The translations under genes were made by a program, and so were the position numbers. The notes below the pieces were generated by a model. It had not been told where the DNA came from. It worked only from the letters and a program-made list of their open reading frames with translations, and did not search any database. Source: Mycobacterium sp. OTB74 (GTDB lineage Bacteria; Actinomycetota; Actinomycetes; Mycobacteriales; Mycobacteriaceae). From it: DNA of 64,000 nucleotides. Where the stretch lies: NCBI RefSeq assembly GCF_029892685.1, contig NZ_JARXVD010000010.1, positions 143,195 to 207,194 on the forward strand, given 5' to 3'. Shown here in pieces: positions 17,996-27,448 of this stretch; position 1 is the stretch's first letter, and the number at the start of each line of letters is the position of its first letter.

Positions 17996-18937
17996 ATGCA
18001 ATGGGCAATAACGATTCTGTTGTGGCTGTTCTGCGCTGCCTGTGCTGCGGTGATAGGCAACCTGAAGGGCCGCAACATCGGGGAGTCGCTTCTCTGGGGA
18101 CTGCTCCTTGGCGCGATCGGTGTAGTCGTCGTGGCGTGTAGGCCGTCCAAAGCGGCAGAGCCCAACAAGAACGCTCCGTTGTTCAGTGCTCTGATCGCGC
18201 TCGCCGCTGTCGCAGCGACTGTGTTCGCGGTGGTGGAATGGAGCCCATTCGGAACGTCAGTCGACACGGACGATCTCGGCAGCTGGGTCAAGCAGTCGAT
18301 GCAGCAGAAATTCGACTCAGACGACAAATTGGCAAAACTTCACCTCCACGTGCAGGACGTCAATTTGATTCACAAGTCAGGCAACGAATACACCGGAATG
18401 GCGAAAGTCCAAACGGGCAAGGGTGCATCTCACGATGTACCGATCGACGTCATCGCCGATGGAGACAACCGCCTCTGGAAAGCAGAGCCAGGGGCGTTCG
18501 CGTTCCTAATCAGCGATCAACTGGACTCACTGAAAAATGATGACGAACCAGCCACGACGAGCGTGACGGCAACAGCTGCTCCAACAACCTCTGCCTTGGA
18601 CGCTGCACGGTCGAGGGTGCTTAGCCCAAGCGTATGGCAAGTCAACTTCCGTGCCCTCAATCCGGACTGCACAGGTCCTCTAGGGTGCGTTACAACCATC
18701 GAGCCTGTCACGAAATACTTAGGCGACCAATCCGACCTGTGGTCGGTGTCCACGTTGAAATTCACGATCGTATATTCGATCACCGGCACCAATGATGGGC
18801 AGATGACCGAATCTTTCACATGTCGTGGTGCAGATTCGTGCGAATCTGATGAACCGCAAGTCATGATACGAACATCTTCGACCGATCTGAGCAACGCGAG
18901 AACACAGACCACAGCGGTATACGCAAGCCGCTATTAA
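17996..18937 (+). CDS. Membrane protein with extracytoplasmic DUF4333-like domain
   Basis: 313 residues. Hydrophobic segments at about 3-20, 30-48 and 62-82, then a soluble part. The segment about 90-170 (LGSWVKQSMQQKF..., HVPI/VIADGD) resembles the small DUF4333-type domain found outside the membrane in mycobacteria. A Thr/Ala-rich linker (about 180-205) leads to a C-terminal beta-rich domain with cysteines at about 221, 226, 281 and 286. Function unknown. Codons are somewhat less GC-rich than in the neighbours. Confidence 0.72.
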   Translation: MQWAITILLWLFCAACAAVIGNLKGRNIGESLLWGLLLGAIGVVVVACRPSKAAEPNKNAPLFSALIALAAVAATVFAVVEWSPFGTSVDTDDLGSWVKQSMQQKFDSDDKLAKLHLHVQDVNLIHKSGNEYTGMAKVQTGKGASHDVPIDVIADGDNRLWKAEPGAFAFLISDQLDSLKNDDEPATTSVTATAAPTTSALDAARSRVLSPSVWQVNFRALNPDCTGPLGCVTTIEPVTKYLGDQSDLWSVSTLKFTIVYSITGTNDGQMTESFTCRGADSCESDEPQVMIRTSSTDLSNARTQTTAVYASRY

Positions 18938-19137
18938 TCACACGATTGACGCCATGCGTTGAATACGTGTGCACCTTCCCAGAGATCGTGTTCGTGCAGC
19001 TGACCTGAACATCCGGCGATGCCGCGGCGCGGGACGGAAGCGGGACCTGTTGAAAACCCCGACCTCGCTGATAAGCCGCGGTACGTTTCCTATCTCCGGA
19101 ACGCGGCAGAGTCGTCGACCAGACACAGCTGCTGAGG

Positions 19138-19353
19138 TCAGGTCATCGGCAGTTGTCGGAGTGCCGCCCGCGCAGCGTTCAGGGCGCATCGCGTCATCCT
19201 GGGCGTGTATCCCCACTCAGTCAGGACCCAGCGCGATTGATCAATGAGCCGCAAGCTTCCCTCGATGACCAGGCCCGGGTTGAGCCGACCATGCCGGTAG
19301 ATTGCGAGTTCGGTCTGGTCGAGAAGCACGTCGATTGCGTTGTGTTTGGGCAT
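19138..19353 (-). CDS. Small hypothetical protein
   Basis: 71 residues with G/C-rich third positions, starting MPKHNAIDVLLDQTELAIYR. Predominantly helical, mildly basic, no known motif. It lies just before (in map order) the CRP gene and is transcribed in the same direction as it. Confidence 0.5.
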   Translation of the reverse strand: MPKHNAIDVLLDQTELAIYRHGRLNPGLVIEGSLRLIDQSRWVLTEWGYTPRMTRCALNAARAALRQLPMT

Positions 19354-19496
19354 ATTTCAAGCGTAAGACCGCGCGAGGTATGGTCGGCCCGCTACTTTTC
19401 CGCGCCGCCGCGGGATGTCGGCGCCCGCGCGCGCGCATTTGACTGTGACAGGGGCAGCGACGAAGGTAGAGGCTCGCCCTGTGGTCGGTCCGGTGT

Positions 19497-20168
19497 TCAT
19501 TTGGCGCGTTTGGCCATCGCGGCGGGGTTGAGGATGTGGATGGTCTTGCCCTGTTGGCGGATCCAGCCGCGGGTGGTGAAATTGGCCAGAACCTTGTTGA
19601 TCGATTCCCGGGTCGAGCCGGCCAGTTGGGCAATCTCTTCCTGGGTGAGTTCATGATCGATGCGCAGCGTGCCCTGGCCGGCCTCGCCGAACCGGCTGGC
19701 CAGATCGAGCAGGATTTTCGCGACGCGGCCGCCGACGTCGGTGAAGATCTGGTCGCACAGAATGTTGTTGGTGCGGCGCAGGCGGCGGGCCAGCACCCGC
19801 AGGAGTTGCTCGCCGATTTCGGGGTGCGCGCTGATCCAGGTACGCAGCGCCGGCCGGGTCATGGTGAAGGCATGGACCTCGGTGAGGGCAGTGACCGTGG
19901 ACGTGCGCGGGCCCGGGTCGAACAGGGCCAGTTCGCCGAACATATCGGTTGGGCCCAAGATGGCGATGAGGGCTTCACGGCCCTGGACTGTGTGGCCGAT
20001 TTTCACCTTGCCGAAGGTGAGGATGTAGAGCCGGTCGCCGGCGTCGCCTTCGTGGAAGATGATGTGCCCGCGCGGAAACGACACGGATTGCAGTTGCGCG
20101 CTCAATGTGGCGACGGCTGCGGGTTCGACGCCCTGGAAGATCCCGGCGCGGGCCAGCATTTCGTTCAT
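19497..20168 (-). CDS. CRP/FNR-family transcription regulator (mycobacterial CRP type)
   Basis: 223 residues, full family length. The N-terminal cyclic-nucleotide domain carries [15 protein letters not shown] (about 78-92) with the Gly-Glu and Arg-Thr that hold the cAMP phosphate in mycobacterial CRP. The dimer helix is followed by a winged helix with [20 protein letters not shown]. It is close to M. tuberculosis Rv3676-type CRP but also to a second copy at 56,852-57,523. The PknH-C-type lipoprotein gene lies 38 bases upstream in the same direction, suggesting co-transcription. Confidence 0.92.
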   Translation of the reverse strand: MNEMLARAGIFQGVEPAAVATLSAQLQSVSFPRGHIIFHEGDAGDRLYILTFGKVKIGHTVQGREALIAILGPTDMFGELALFDPGPRTSTVTALTEVHAFTMTRPALRTWISAHPEIGEQLLRVLARRLRRTNNILCDQIFTDVGGRVAKILLDLASRFGEAGQGTLRIDHELTQEEIAQLAGSTRESINKVLANFTTRGWIRQQGKTIHILNPAAMAKRAK

Positions 20169-20206
20169 TGTGTCCCTGTTCGTGCGGCGATTTCGCGGTG
20201 TGGAGG

Positions 20207-20995
20207 CTATGTGTTGGAGGTGATCTTGGAGACGATCAGCTTGGCCACGGCCACTGCATGGTCGGGCGGGATGACGTTTCTGGGTATTCCGTCGGTGTTG
20301 TCGACATCGACGTCGATGAGGAATCGGCCGGCGATCGCCACCGCCCGTTCGATCGGTTGAGGATCAGTGTGCACGTCGTACCGGTTGTCGGTCGATTGCA
20401 TGTCGATGGCGGTCAGCAGTCCATCGTGCTCGGCCACGGCTGTGATCTGGTCGGTGAACGTGCTCCCGACAGTGGCAACGTTGTGTTCGACGATCGGGGT
20501 CGCCTGGCATTGCTGCCACTGCGAGACGAACTGTCGGTGAAGGGACGACGCGGCGGCCGAGGTTTTCAGCTCCACGATCGCCACCCTGACGTGAAACTCG
20601 GGGCGCGGGAACATGTTTCCGTCGGTGCTGGTGTCCCACGAACCGGTCTGGGCGGCCGTGACGGGGGCCTGCGCGTAGGTCTGGCGCATTCCGCCCATCT
20701 TGGCGCCGACGCACGCGGCCGGGGTGGTGTCACCGATCCCGTCCGGCAACAATGTGATCGCATCCGAACTTCGGACCAGCGCGGGTTTCATGACCGACCC
20801 CAGGGCCTCGGACATTTCATCCGCGGTAGGGGCGAGCTGTTCGATCGGTCTGGCGGGCGCCGGCCCGGCGGCTTTGGTGGCGTGACCGGACAGCGGCGCC
20901 GAACAGCCCGTCAGCGCCAATGTGACGGCGATGAAAACCCCAGCCGCGCAGGACGTGCGCGTACGCGCACCGCCGACGTCGATGGCAGCAGCCAC
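20207..20995 (-). CDS. Lipoprotein with PknH-C-type sensor domain
   Basis: 262 residues. A lipoprotein signal ends at TLALTGC (Cys31). The mature part has the ordinary pattern of the extracellular PknH-like sensor domain: [17 protein letters not shown], then WQQCQATPI with paired cysteines, and a closing [17 protein letters not shown]. These domains are found outside the mycobacterial membrane and are thought to bind small ligands. It probably shares an mRNA with the CRP gene. Confidence 0.85.
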   Translation of the reverse strand: MAAAIDVGGARTRTSCAAGVFIAVTLALTGCSAPLSGHATKAAGPAPARPIEQLAPTADEMSEALGSVMKPALVRSSDAITLLPDGIGDTTPAACVGAKMGGMRQTYAQAPVTAAQTGSWDTSTDGNMFPRPEFHVRVAIVELKTSAAASSLHRQFVSQWQQCQATPIVEHNVATVGSTFTDQITAVAEHDGLLTAIDMQSTDNRYDVHTDPQPIERAVAIAGRFLIDVDVDNTDGIPRNVIPPDHAVAVAKLIVSKITSNT

Positions 20996-21081
20996 GCGAA
21001 CCCCCTCAGATCCCCGGGTTCCAGGATAGGGGCGGATGGGGCCGGCTACCTGCGCCAGTTAGGCGGGCACAGAACGACGGA

Positions 21082-21468
21082 TCAGTACCGCTCGCCGGAG
21101 GTGGGCATGACCACCGGGCCCGGGTTCCGGTCTTTGTAGTGCGCCGAATCCGGTACGGACACAACACAAACGCCCGAAGCGGACAGTGCCCCGCAGACGG
21201 TCCCCGCCAGCGCAGCCAGCTGGCTGCGGCACAGCACGACCACCGGTTCGACCGGGACGCGGCGGGTCGCCGTCAGGCATGCCAGTGTCTCGGCCGCCGC
21301 GGCGTCGGGGTCGGCGCCGTCCTCGATCGCGTGCACGGCCAGTGCCCGGCACGGGGAGACCAGGGTGCGCACCGAGGCCGGATCGTCCAGCTTGGCCAGT
21401 AGCGCGGACAGGTTCCGCTCGGTCAGCTCGACGGTGCGCGTGTCAGCGATCCACTTCATGGCCGGCAT
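21082..21468 (-). CDS. Conserved hypothetical protein
   Basis: 128 residues, no signal or membrane segment. The central part (LAVHAIEDGADPDAAAAETL) is helical and the end is beta-rich (VVVLCRSQLAALAGTV). Codon usage is typical of the host. Not recognised. Confidence 0.6.
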   Translation of the reverse strand: MPAMKWIADTRTVELTERNLSALLAKLDDPASVRTLVSPCRALAVHAIEDGADPDAAAAETLACLTATRRVPVEPVVVLCRSQLAALAGTVCGALSASGVCVVSVPDSAHYKDRNPGPVVMPTSGERY

Positions 21469-21530
21469 GGTGTCAGCGTGAGCGGTCGGGATGGTGCTGG
21501 GACGCGGGTCGAGCAGGCGGGGTGACGGAC

Positions 21531-21812
21531 TCAGATCTGACCTGCGCGCCTCAGTGTGGAGACTGTGTCGTCGCCGTAGAGGGACTGCACCAGGGCACGT
21601 GCCAGCAGCGTGCGCTTTTTGTTGACAGCGCTAGAGCGGCCGCCTACCTGAGCGGGGGCGACCATTCCCGTGGCGTGCAGCGCATCCAGTTGAGCGTCGA
21701 TGAAGCGCACGGTGTCCTCGCGGCTGTTGTCGGATTGGTTGGGGACATTTTGTTCGAGGACGCAACGCAGCGCGGTGAGCAGCGTCGCGGTGTCGGTCAG
21801 ATCAATGGCCAT
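21531..21812 (-). CDS. Small hypothetical protein
   Basis: 93 residues from the ATG at 21812 (MAIDLTDTATLLTAL); an upstream start would add 21 unlikely residues. Helical, with a basic end (NKKRTLLARALVQSL). Divergent from the membrane protein at 21,975. Function unknown. Confidence 0.55.
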   Translation of the reverse strand: MAIDLTDTATLLTALRCVLEQNVPNQSDNSREDTVRFIDAQLDALHATGMVAPAQVGGRSSAVNKKRTLLARALVQSLYGDDTVSTLRRAGQI

Positions 21813-21974
21813 GGCGGTGACTGTAGGTAGGTCTGGAACGTGCTTGGAGGCGCGACACGACATACCTGCCGCCACCCATCGGCGCCGCGCCGCGGTCTCG
21901 GCGACCGCGTTGCCGGCACTAGTCTCACCTCCGCCGGCGGGACCCGCCCACCGGGCAACGAGAGGACAACGGCC

Positions 21975-22508
21975 ATGCTGTGGTTGCGTTTTCAGGACAC
22001 CGCGGGGATCCGGATAGCACTGTCAGCGCTTTTCGTGGCCGTGATCGCCGCCATCGGAAGTGTCGCCCTGGCCGCGGCGTCGTTGATTCCGGCCGGCGGC
22101 ATAGCGATCATCACCATCACCGGTGCCGCCGTCGGCGCGGCGTTCGGGGTCCTTCTCGGTGAGCGCAACGAATCGTTCGCGCTGCTCGAACCGTTGGGGA
22201 CGCGCCGGGCCCGCGCCGCGGCGCTGCGGGCAGTGCGCCGTGGACCAGTGCCCTCCGATCCGGCGATCCGTCACGCCGCCTATGGGTTGGCGCGTCTGCA
22301 GCTGTCTGTCGGGCAGACAATGAAGCGCAAGCAGACCATCGCGATGGTCTGCTTCGCGGTGTTTTTCGGCCTCCTTGCGCTGGGCTCTCGCGGGTGGATC
22401 GACTGTGCGGTGAAAGTCGGATTGGCACTGCTGTACGTCGTGCTGGCGATCAAGTACCCCTGGGATCTCCGCCGGCTGGCGGACCGCGTTCCGCTGCTCG
22501 CCGAATAG
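21975..22508 (+). CDS. Integral membrane protein
   Basis: 177 residues from the ATG at 21975, which has GAGAGGA eight bases before it; longer frames upstream lack that. Four hydrophobic segments (about 11-33, 38-58, 118-138, 144-163) with a basic Arg/Ala-rich cytoplasmic loop (about 75-110). No family recognised. Confidence 0.65.
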   Translation: MLWLRFQDTAGIRIALSALFVAVIAAIGSVALAAASLIPAGGIAIITITGAAVGAAFGVLLGERNESFALLEPLGTRRARAAALRAVRRGPVPSDPAIRHAAYGLARLQLSVGQTMKRKQTIAMVCFAVFFGLLALGSRGWIDCAVKVGLALLYVVLAIKYPWDLRRLADRVPLLAE

Positions 22509-22608
22509 GACTAGGACCGAGCAGAGCCGGGCCCGGAGGGCGGTCGGCGCTCAAAACTGGCCCGAAATCCGATGGAACCGTTCACCGTCCCGCTGCGTCC
22601 AAACGGGT

Positions 22609-22770
22609 GTGGACCAATATTCCGAAGACCTGAGTGACCGGCCCTGCCTGCCAGGCTGGGTCGAGGAGTACCTGGCCGCCGAGCGGGCGTGGTGGCGGAT
22701 GCTGCGGGGGACCGGAGCGCTCAGCGAAGCGGAATCGGTTGCGGCACTAGCCCGGTGGATGAACGGGTAG
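22609..22770 (+). CDS. Very small hypothetical protein (53 aa)
   Basis: GTG start; translation runs VDQYSEDLSDRPCLPGWVEE and on to LARWMNG. High GC3 and a sensible amphipathic pattern (EEYLAAERAWWRMLRGTG) argue it is real. Ends seven bases before the 3' end of the minus-strand gene at 22,777. Function unknown. Confidence 0.5.
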   Translation: MDQYSEDLSDRPCLPGWVEEYLAAERAWWRMLRGTGALSEAESVAALARWMNG

Positions 22771-22776
22771 CTCGCG

Positions 22777-23781
22777 CTACCGGGCCTTCCCGCCGATTTC
22801 GCGCACTGGCTGCGCTCGGAGAGCGGCGAGCGTACGCGCGGGGTTCTGCACCAACTCGGCGAGTAACCGGAACTTGTCGTGGGCGGCGACAAGGTCGGCG
22901 CGGTGGTACCTGCGCGCGTCCAACAACTTCTCGCGCGTCCGGTAGCCCACCCCGGGCATGTGCTCGCTCGTCATCGCCTGCTTGTACCGGTCCTCGGCCG
23001 CCCACAACTCCCTGTCGCAGGCCCGTGCCGCCCTGACTATCGGCGCGGTCTCCGGGTCACGCGGCTTCAGGTACTCGAGGCGGCTGATCCCCTCGGTGGA
23101 CGGCCGCCGTGCAGTCACCTCGTCTCGTTCAGCGGCGTGGCGGGCGAAGACCTCCCGGGACGCCGAGGACTCCTCGACGTCCAAGCTCAGCGGCACTGCG
23201 AGCGTCTGGACGCGAGTGATCACCGACGGCACCATCACCAGCGAGATCGAGCCGGTGTGCTCGTGCACGTTGACGTAGCGCACCACCGGGTACCCGGCCT
23301 CGTGCAGGGCGCCGAGCCTCACGTTGCCCATGAAGTCGCTGAGCTCCGGCCCGAGGGGTGACACCTCGACGGGCGGGCACCCGATGAGCACCCTGTGCAG
23401 ATAGAACTGGCTGTCCGCGTCATCTTGGTCCCGCATGCGCCGGAACATGTTCTCGATCGCCGACTCGAACGTGCCCAGGTGGGTCGCGCTCGCCCTGGGT
23501 GACTCGTCGGTCGGAGGCCAGTCGTGGTAGGTGCTGGTGTGATACCAAGCCAGGCGTTCGATCTCGGCTGGGTCCAGCGCGATGTCGGACAGGTCCGTGA
23601 GCGCCGGATACTCCGTCTGAGCAGAGACCTCGTGACCCGAGCGGCAGGTCCGGGACGCGCCGTTGTCGTAGTCCTCGAACGTCATCACCACGCGGTCACC
23701 ACACTCGGTGCACTCGAACCAGCAGGCGTCGTACGAGAAATCGATCGGCCTGTCGATGCCTTCTCTGGGCGAGCGGGTCAC
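22777..23781 (-). CDS. Hypothetical protein with N-terminal zinc ribbon
   Basis: 334 residues from a GTG that overlaps the stop of the acetyltransferase gene (GTGA), so it is coupled to it. A CxxC...C-x-GH motif (CTECGD ... CRSGHE, about 24-51) should bind zinc. The segment ERLAWYHTSTYHDWP followed by ATHLGTFESAIENM recalls the first strands of ADP-ribosyltransferase-like folds, but catalytic residues cannot be assigned. The C-terminal third is helical and basic. Third gene of an operon with a GNAT protein and an unknown protein. Confidence 0.65.
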   Translation of the reverse strand: MTRSPREGIDRPIDFSYDACWFECTECGDRVVMTFEDYDNGASRTCRSGHEVSAQTEYPALTDLSDIALDPAEIERLAWYHTSTYHDWPPTDESPRASATHLGTFESAIENMFRRMRDQDDADSQFYLHRVLIGCPPVEVSPLGPELSDFMGNVRLGALHEAGYPVVRYVNVHEHTGSISLVMVPSVITRVQTLAVPLSLDVEESSASREVFARHAAERDEVTARRPSTEGISRLEYLKPRDPETAPIVRAARACDRELWAAEDRYKQAMTSEHMPGVGYRTREKLLDARRYHRADLVAAHDKFRLLAELVQNPARTLAALRAQPVREIGGKAR

Positions 23782-24245
23782 CGGGCCGGCGCGATGAATA
23801 GCGCGCGGTGGAACTGCGGCTGTCCGTCGCGGTGATCGAAACGCTGCCAGCCGAGCGACCCCCAGAATTCGTCCGCGTCCTCGCTGTACGCGAACAGCCG
23901 GCGGCCACGGTGCCGGTCGGCGAGCGCCTCCACCACCCCGGTGCCGATCCCGCAGCGCATCGAGGCGGTGGCCACCTCGATGAACTGGATCTCCAACCGC
24001 TCGTCGTCACCGATCACCGGGACGTGCGCATACTCCGGGTTGATGCCGCCCGGGTCGTCCAACTCGACCCGCGCCACCTCGACACCGTCCTGGAGTACTT
24101 GGACGAACCAGGGCTTGCTCACGTAGTAATTCCGGGGCCGGTCCCACCAATGCGGGTTCGCGTAGGTGACCGCGGAGTCGAACGGCGGCGACCACCAGCG
24201 GTCATCGGACGAGGCGGGGCGCAGGTCGACGAACTGCAGGGCCAT
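23778..24245 (-). CDS. GNAT-family acetyltransferase
   Basis: 155 residues from the ATG at 24245. The middle contains the GNAT core: a strand LEIQFIEVATASMRCGIGTG with the Arg/Gly-x-Gly acetyl-CoA loop, a helix VVEALADRH, then RRLFAYSEDADEFWGSLGWQRF, the usual end of the fold. Substrate unknown. It starts one base after the stop of the upstream gene (24,247-24,738) and overlaps the following one by four bases. Confidence 0.8.
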   Translation of the reverse strand: MALQFVDLRPASSDDRWWSPPFDSAVTYANPHWWDRPRNYYVSKPWFVQVLQDGVEVARVELDDPGGINPEYAHVPVIGDDERLEIQFIEVATASMRCGIGTGVVEALADRHRGRRLFAYSEDADEFWGSLGWQRFDHRDGQPQFHRALFIAPAR

Positions 24246-24246
24246 T

Positions 24247-24738
24247 TCAGTCCTGCAACTCGTACGGCACTGCGCCGTAGTAGCGCTCCCATTCGTGGTA
24301 GTCCGAGATGTCGCTGAGGAGCCGAGCCACCGCGAGGTCGTACTGCGTGATGCGAAGGCCCTGATGCCCGCTGCCAATCGGCACGATCCCGCGGCCGCCG
24401 TCGACGTACACGTAGTTGACACGGTCCACCAGGGAGCCGCGCCAGAAGATGTCAGCGATGCTGATCTCGCGGATCTCTTTGTCCGGGAACGCCTTCGACC
24501 ACGTGAACGCCAGGTTGCGCTCGTGCTGGCTCTCAGGCATTCCGTAGGCGATCGTCAGGTCGATGTCCGGGCGATATACAGCGACTTCCGCGTGGCTGTC
24601 GTGATCGATGCCGGCCTGTTCGCCGGGCCCGGTCCACGAGCCGAAACGGTCGCGGTAGGTCGGCCCCATCGCTTTGACTCGTCGCCAGTCGGACGGGCGC
24701 GAGTTGGTGATGAGCGCGCGGAGTTCGTCGAAGGTCAT
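24247..24738 (-). CDS. Hypothetical protein, first gene of the GNAT operon
   Basis: 163 residues from the ATG at 24738, behind a GGGGAGA ribosome site. Mixed alpha/beta, rich in Tyr/Trp/Asp (VYRPDIDLTIAYGMPESQHE). No known family. Followed after one base by the acetyltransferase gene. An in-frame upstream start at 24846 has no ribosome site and gives poor sequence. Confidence 0.62.
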   Translation of the reverse strand: MTFDELRALITNSRPSDWRRVKAMGPTYRDRFGSWTGPGEQAGIDHDSHAEVAVYRPDIDLTIAYGMPESQHERNLAFTWSKAFPDKEIREISIADIFWRGSLVDRVNYVYVDGGRGIVPIGSGHQGLRITQYDLAVARLLSDISDYHEWERYYGAVPYELQD

Positions 24739-24916
24739 GTGGTTCTCCCCGGGGTGGTGATGCGCCGCTTCGTGCGACGGTCCCCACGTTAGCCAGCGGG
24801 ACCGACAGATCTCCGATACCACCGCGGAGTCACATCCATGCGCCACCGGCAGCCTCTTGCAGCGGCGCGTGCTGTACTCGGCGCGGCTGCGGAGACATGC
24901 GATTCGTCTGCGAGTT

Positions 24917-25423
24917 TCAGGACGTTACGTTGTTTTCGAGGAACTTTCGTAGCCGCATCGCAGCGTCCCGGTCGAGGCCTTGCCCGACGAAATAGCCGAC
25001 AACCCAGTCAGGGTCATACCCGGCGTCGGCCAGCTTCTGGCCATGGGTGCGTGTCATCGGGCCCACATTTGTCTTGAAGTCCGCCCAGCCATTGTTCCCA
25101 TAGAACCGGAGCGCGCCGAGCATCTTCTCCGCCTCGGGCGGTGGAGCCGGTGCGGTCGCCTTGGTCAGGACGTTCGTGGCACCAACCGCCGCAGCCCAAC
25201 CTGCAAGCGCCGGATAACCATCCGTCGGATCGCCCTCGGTGGCGACAAACCGGATCCGGGCTCTGCGGGCCCGTGCCATCCCGTCGACAAGCTGCCGAAA
25301 ATTGGCCCAGGGCACGTATTCGACGCCGTCAGCATCCGCTGCTTCCATAACGGCAGCATGCTCTTCCTCGGAGTACGGCAGGGGGAGCCAGAGGCATTCC
25401 GGCGGATCAGCGCGATCGAACAT
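24917..25423 (-). CDS. Hypothetical protein
   Basis: 168 residues from the ATG at 25423 (MFDRADPPECLWLPLPYS). Helical C-terminus (RDAAMRLRKFLENNV) and a central Ala/Pro linker. No family recognised. The last gene of the minus-strand run that begins at 26,235. Confidence 0.6.
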   Translation of the reverse strand: MFDRADPPECLWLPLPYSEEEHAAVMEAADADGVEYVPWANFRQLVDGMARARRARIRFVATEGDPTDGYPALAGWAAAVGATNVLTKATAPAPPPEAEKMLGALRFYGNNGWADFKTNVGPMTRTHGQKLADAGYDPDWVVGYFVGQGLDRDAAMRLRKFLENNVTS

Positions 25424-25472
25424 GGATGGAACGATAAATCCCGACGCTGGCTCGCGCGGCGAGAACCGACGG

Positions 25473-25916
25473 TCAGTCGCACCAGCAGGGAGCCATCCGG
25501 CAGTCCGGGCACACCGCCGGCTCCGGGCGGCCGGTTGCTCCCTTCGCCGGCGCACCGTAGCCGTACGGACACTGCAGCGGTTCGGGTTTGAGGTCCGGCA
25601 GCCACTCGGCCTTGAACCAGGCCAGCTTTGTGTCGACGTGCTGTCGCAGACCGTCGCTCATCTCGCCGCGGTGATGCAGCAGTGCACGGTGGACGGCTTC
25701 GTCGTAGCCGGCCTGCGTGACGTTGGTAGAGAACTCGCCGTTGAGCACCCGCTGCACAGCACGGCGGCACGCGGCCACCTGGTCGCGGCTCACGTCGCGC
25801 AACTCGGATGCCTGGTCGACGGTCAGCCCGTCTTCGATCTCGCGCAGCGTGTGGCCGAAATGGCAACGGGCACCGCGAAGTAGGTCGGCGATCTCGCCGC
25901 GGTATGGGTTCGCCAT
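25473..25916 (-). CDS. Hypothetical protein with Cys-rich C-terminus
   Basis: 147 residues from the ATG at 25916, one base after the stop of the previous gene. Mostly helical; the last 35 residues hold CPYGYG and CPDCRMAPCWC, a likely metal-binding cluster. Function unknown; a DNA- or RNA-associated role would fit but is unsupported. Confidence 0.62.
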   Translation of the reverse strand: MANPYRGEIADLLRGARCHFGHTLREIEDGLTVDQASELRDVSRDQVAACRRAVQRVLNGEFSTNVTQAGYDEAVHRALLHHRGEMSDGLRQHVDTKLAWFKAEWLPDLKPEPLQCPYGYGAPAKGATGRPEPAVCPDCRMAPCWCD

Positions 25917-25917
25917 G

Positions 25918-26235
25918 TCAGTGTCCCCGCCGCGATCCCGGAAGTCCGCCGAGCACCTCGCGGCCGCCCTGGGAGAGCCCGGGGTTCTCGACGAGCCCAG
26001 AGGGACCGATACGTTTATTTGCACGCGGCGGCTGCGACGGAGGCTTGGACTTGCCTTTGTGGATGCCCAGCGCCCACCGGTACAACCGCTCGTACTCGCG
26101 GTCCTTCGCGACGAGACTTCCCGTTTGGCTCAGGATTTCTTCGAGCCGTATGAAGTCCTTGTTTTTGAGCCGCTTCTTGGTCTCCAACCGGGACAGATCA
26201 CTACGGATCTGCCCGAGTGCGTCGTCTTTGCCCAT
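25918..26235 (-). CDS. Hypothetical basic coiled-coil protein
   Basis: 105 residues from the ATG at 26235. The first 50 residues form a charged helix (IRSDLSRLETKKRLKNKDFI) and the rest is basic and Pro/Gly-rich. It leads the operon with 25,473-25,916. No family recognised. Confidence 0.58.
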   Translation of the reverse strand: MGKDDALGQIRSDLSRLETKKRLKNKDFIRLEEILSQTGSLVAKDREYERLYRWALGIHKGKSKPPSQPPRANKRIGPSGLVENPGLSQGGREVLGGLPGSRRGH

Positions 26236-26293
26236 CGGATTGTGCTCCTCGTCGGCGCGGTCGCTAGTCGTATGTGGGGTGAGGCGATTTGCG

Positions 26294-27061
26294 CTAGGCG
26301 AAGAAGCCGCCCACGCCGACGATGAAAGTCGGGCAGCTCGCGCCATACAGCGGCACCGAGAACGTCACCTGTTCGTCCGGGGCGGCCGGTCCGTTCTGTT
26401 TAGCGAACGCGTCGTGGGCACCGAGCAGTTTGTCGCCATCGAAACAGTAGGTGGACACAGAGAACGGTCCTTCGACGGACTTTCCGGTGGAGTTGACGGC
26501 CCCGCCCACGACGGCATCGCCGGACGCGTTGGCCTCGGTCACTTTGAGTGCGGCGGTGTTGTACGAGTGCTGGTCGGCCGCGCTGGTCTTGGCCTGGAAG
26601 TCATAGGCGGCCTCGGTGGGTGGTTTCGGGTCACCGGGTCCGAAGTAGATGAAGGCGAGTCCGACTTCTCCGGGCTGCACCTGCGCGGGGATCGTGCCCT
26701 GGCTGTTGGCGGTGGCGACAATCTTGCCGCCGCTACGGGCTGTCGCGGTCCAGTCGACGTGAGAAATTGCGCCACTGGTGTTGTTGCGGAATGCGAACGG
26801 GAGCTTGGCGGCGCCGCTTATGTGCACGTCGAGTGGGCCAGTTTGAATGACGGACACTTCGTGCAGTGCGCCGGCTGGGAGATTCGGCGTTGCGGTCCCT
26901 GCCAACAAGCCGCTCGCGTTGAATGGCAACGGTTTTGGTGGTTGCGCCGAGATGGTGGTGGTAGCGGCCGGGGCTGCACTCTCTTGGTTACCGCGTGTTC
27001 CGCCGCAGGCTGCGAGTGCGAACGTCAGAGAGCCAACGAGAGCGGCGTTCAGGAGTTTCAC
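26294..27061 (-). CDS. Secreted lipoprotein of unknown function
   Basis: 255 residues from a GTG at 27061. The choice rests on an upstream promoter whose -10 box is six bases before that GTG; an ATG at 27085 would overlap the -10 box. The signal peptide ends at TFALAAC (Cys19), giving a diacylated lipoprotein. After a low-complexity linker the mature part is beta-rich with paired cysteines near the C-terminus. The family is unknown to me. Confidence 0.72.
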   Translation of the reverse strand: MKLLNAALVGSLTFALAACGGTRGNQESAAPAATTTISAQPPKPLPFNASGLLAGTATPNLPAGALHEVSVIQTGPLDVHISGAAKLPFAFRNNTSGAISHVDWTATARSGGKIVATANSQGTIPAQVQPGEVGLAFIYFGPGDPKPPTEAAYDFQAKTSAADQHSYNTAALKVTEANASGDAVVGGAVNSTGKSVEGPFSVSTYCFDGDKLLGAHDAFAKQNGPAAPDEQVTFSVPLYGASCPTFIVGVGGFFA

Positions 27062-27067
27062 AGCTGA

Positions 27068-27095
27068 AATGTAGCAATATGACAACTACTGTAAA
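27068..27095 (-). promoter_or_regulatory. Leaderless promoter of the lipoprotein gene
   Basis: Read on the minus strand: TTTACA, 16 bases, TACATT, six bases, GTG. Both boxes are close to the sigma-A consensus and the spacing places the start of transcription on the start codon. Confidence 0.65.
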
Positions 27096-27177
27096 GGTGG
27101 TGCTTGCGGCGTCGATCCTCAGCGCGGCCAGCTCGGAGGAGCCTGGCTGGCCCACCGCTTCAGGTTCGGGAACTTGT

Positions 27178-27390
27178 TCATCTTGGGAAAACGTCCGCGT
27201 ACTTGTTCAGCCCGCTGCCGGTCCGGCACATCGCGACGAACCGCCCCTGCTCACGGATCACCCGCTCGACGGCGACCCGGTCGTCGGGGTCGATGTCCGG
27301 CTCACCGATGCTCTCCTGGATCAGCGCCATGTGCGCGTAGATCGCGCGGCGCGGTGCAGCGCGCGGCTTGCCGCTGGAGACCGTGACCAC
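27178..27390 (-). CDS. Small hypothetical protein, start uncertain
   Basis: 70 residues from a GTG at 27390; an ATG at 27477 would extend it to 99. The stretch AIYAHMALIQESIGEPDIDP and the following VERVIREQGRFVAM are well-formed helices with host-like codons. No function recognised. If the longer start were right the gene would begin inside the direct repeats at 27,449-27,488. Confidence 0.42.
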   Translation of the reverse strand: MVTVSSGKPRAAPRRAIYAHMALIQESIGEPDIDPDDRVAVERVIREQGRFVAMCRTGSGLNKYADVFPR

Positions 27391-27448
27391 CTCGTTGGGA
27401 GTGGCTCGGCGTTGCGGGTGAGTTGGAGTTCGCGTCGTGAACCGGCAC

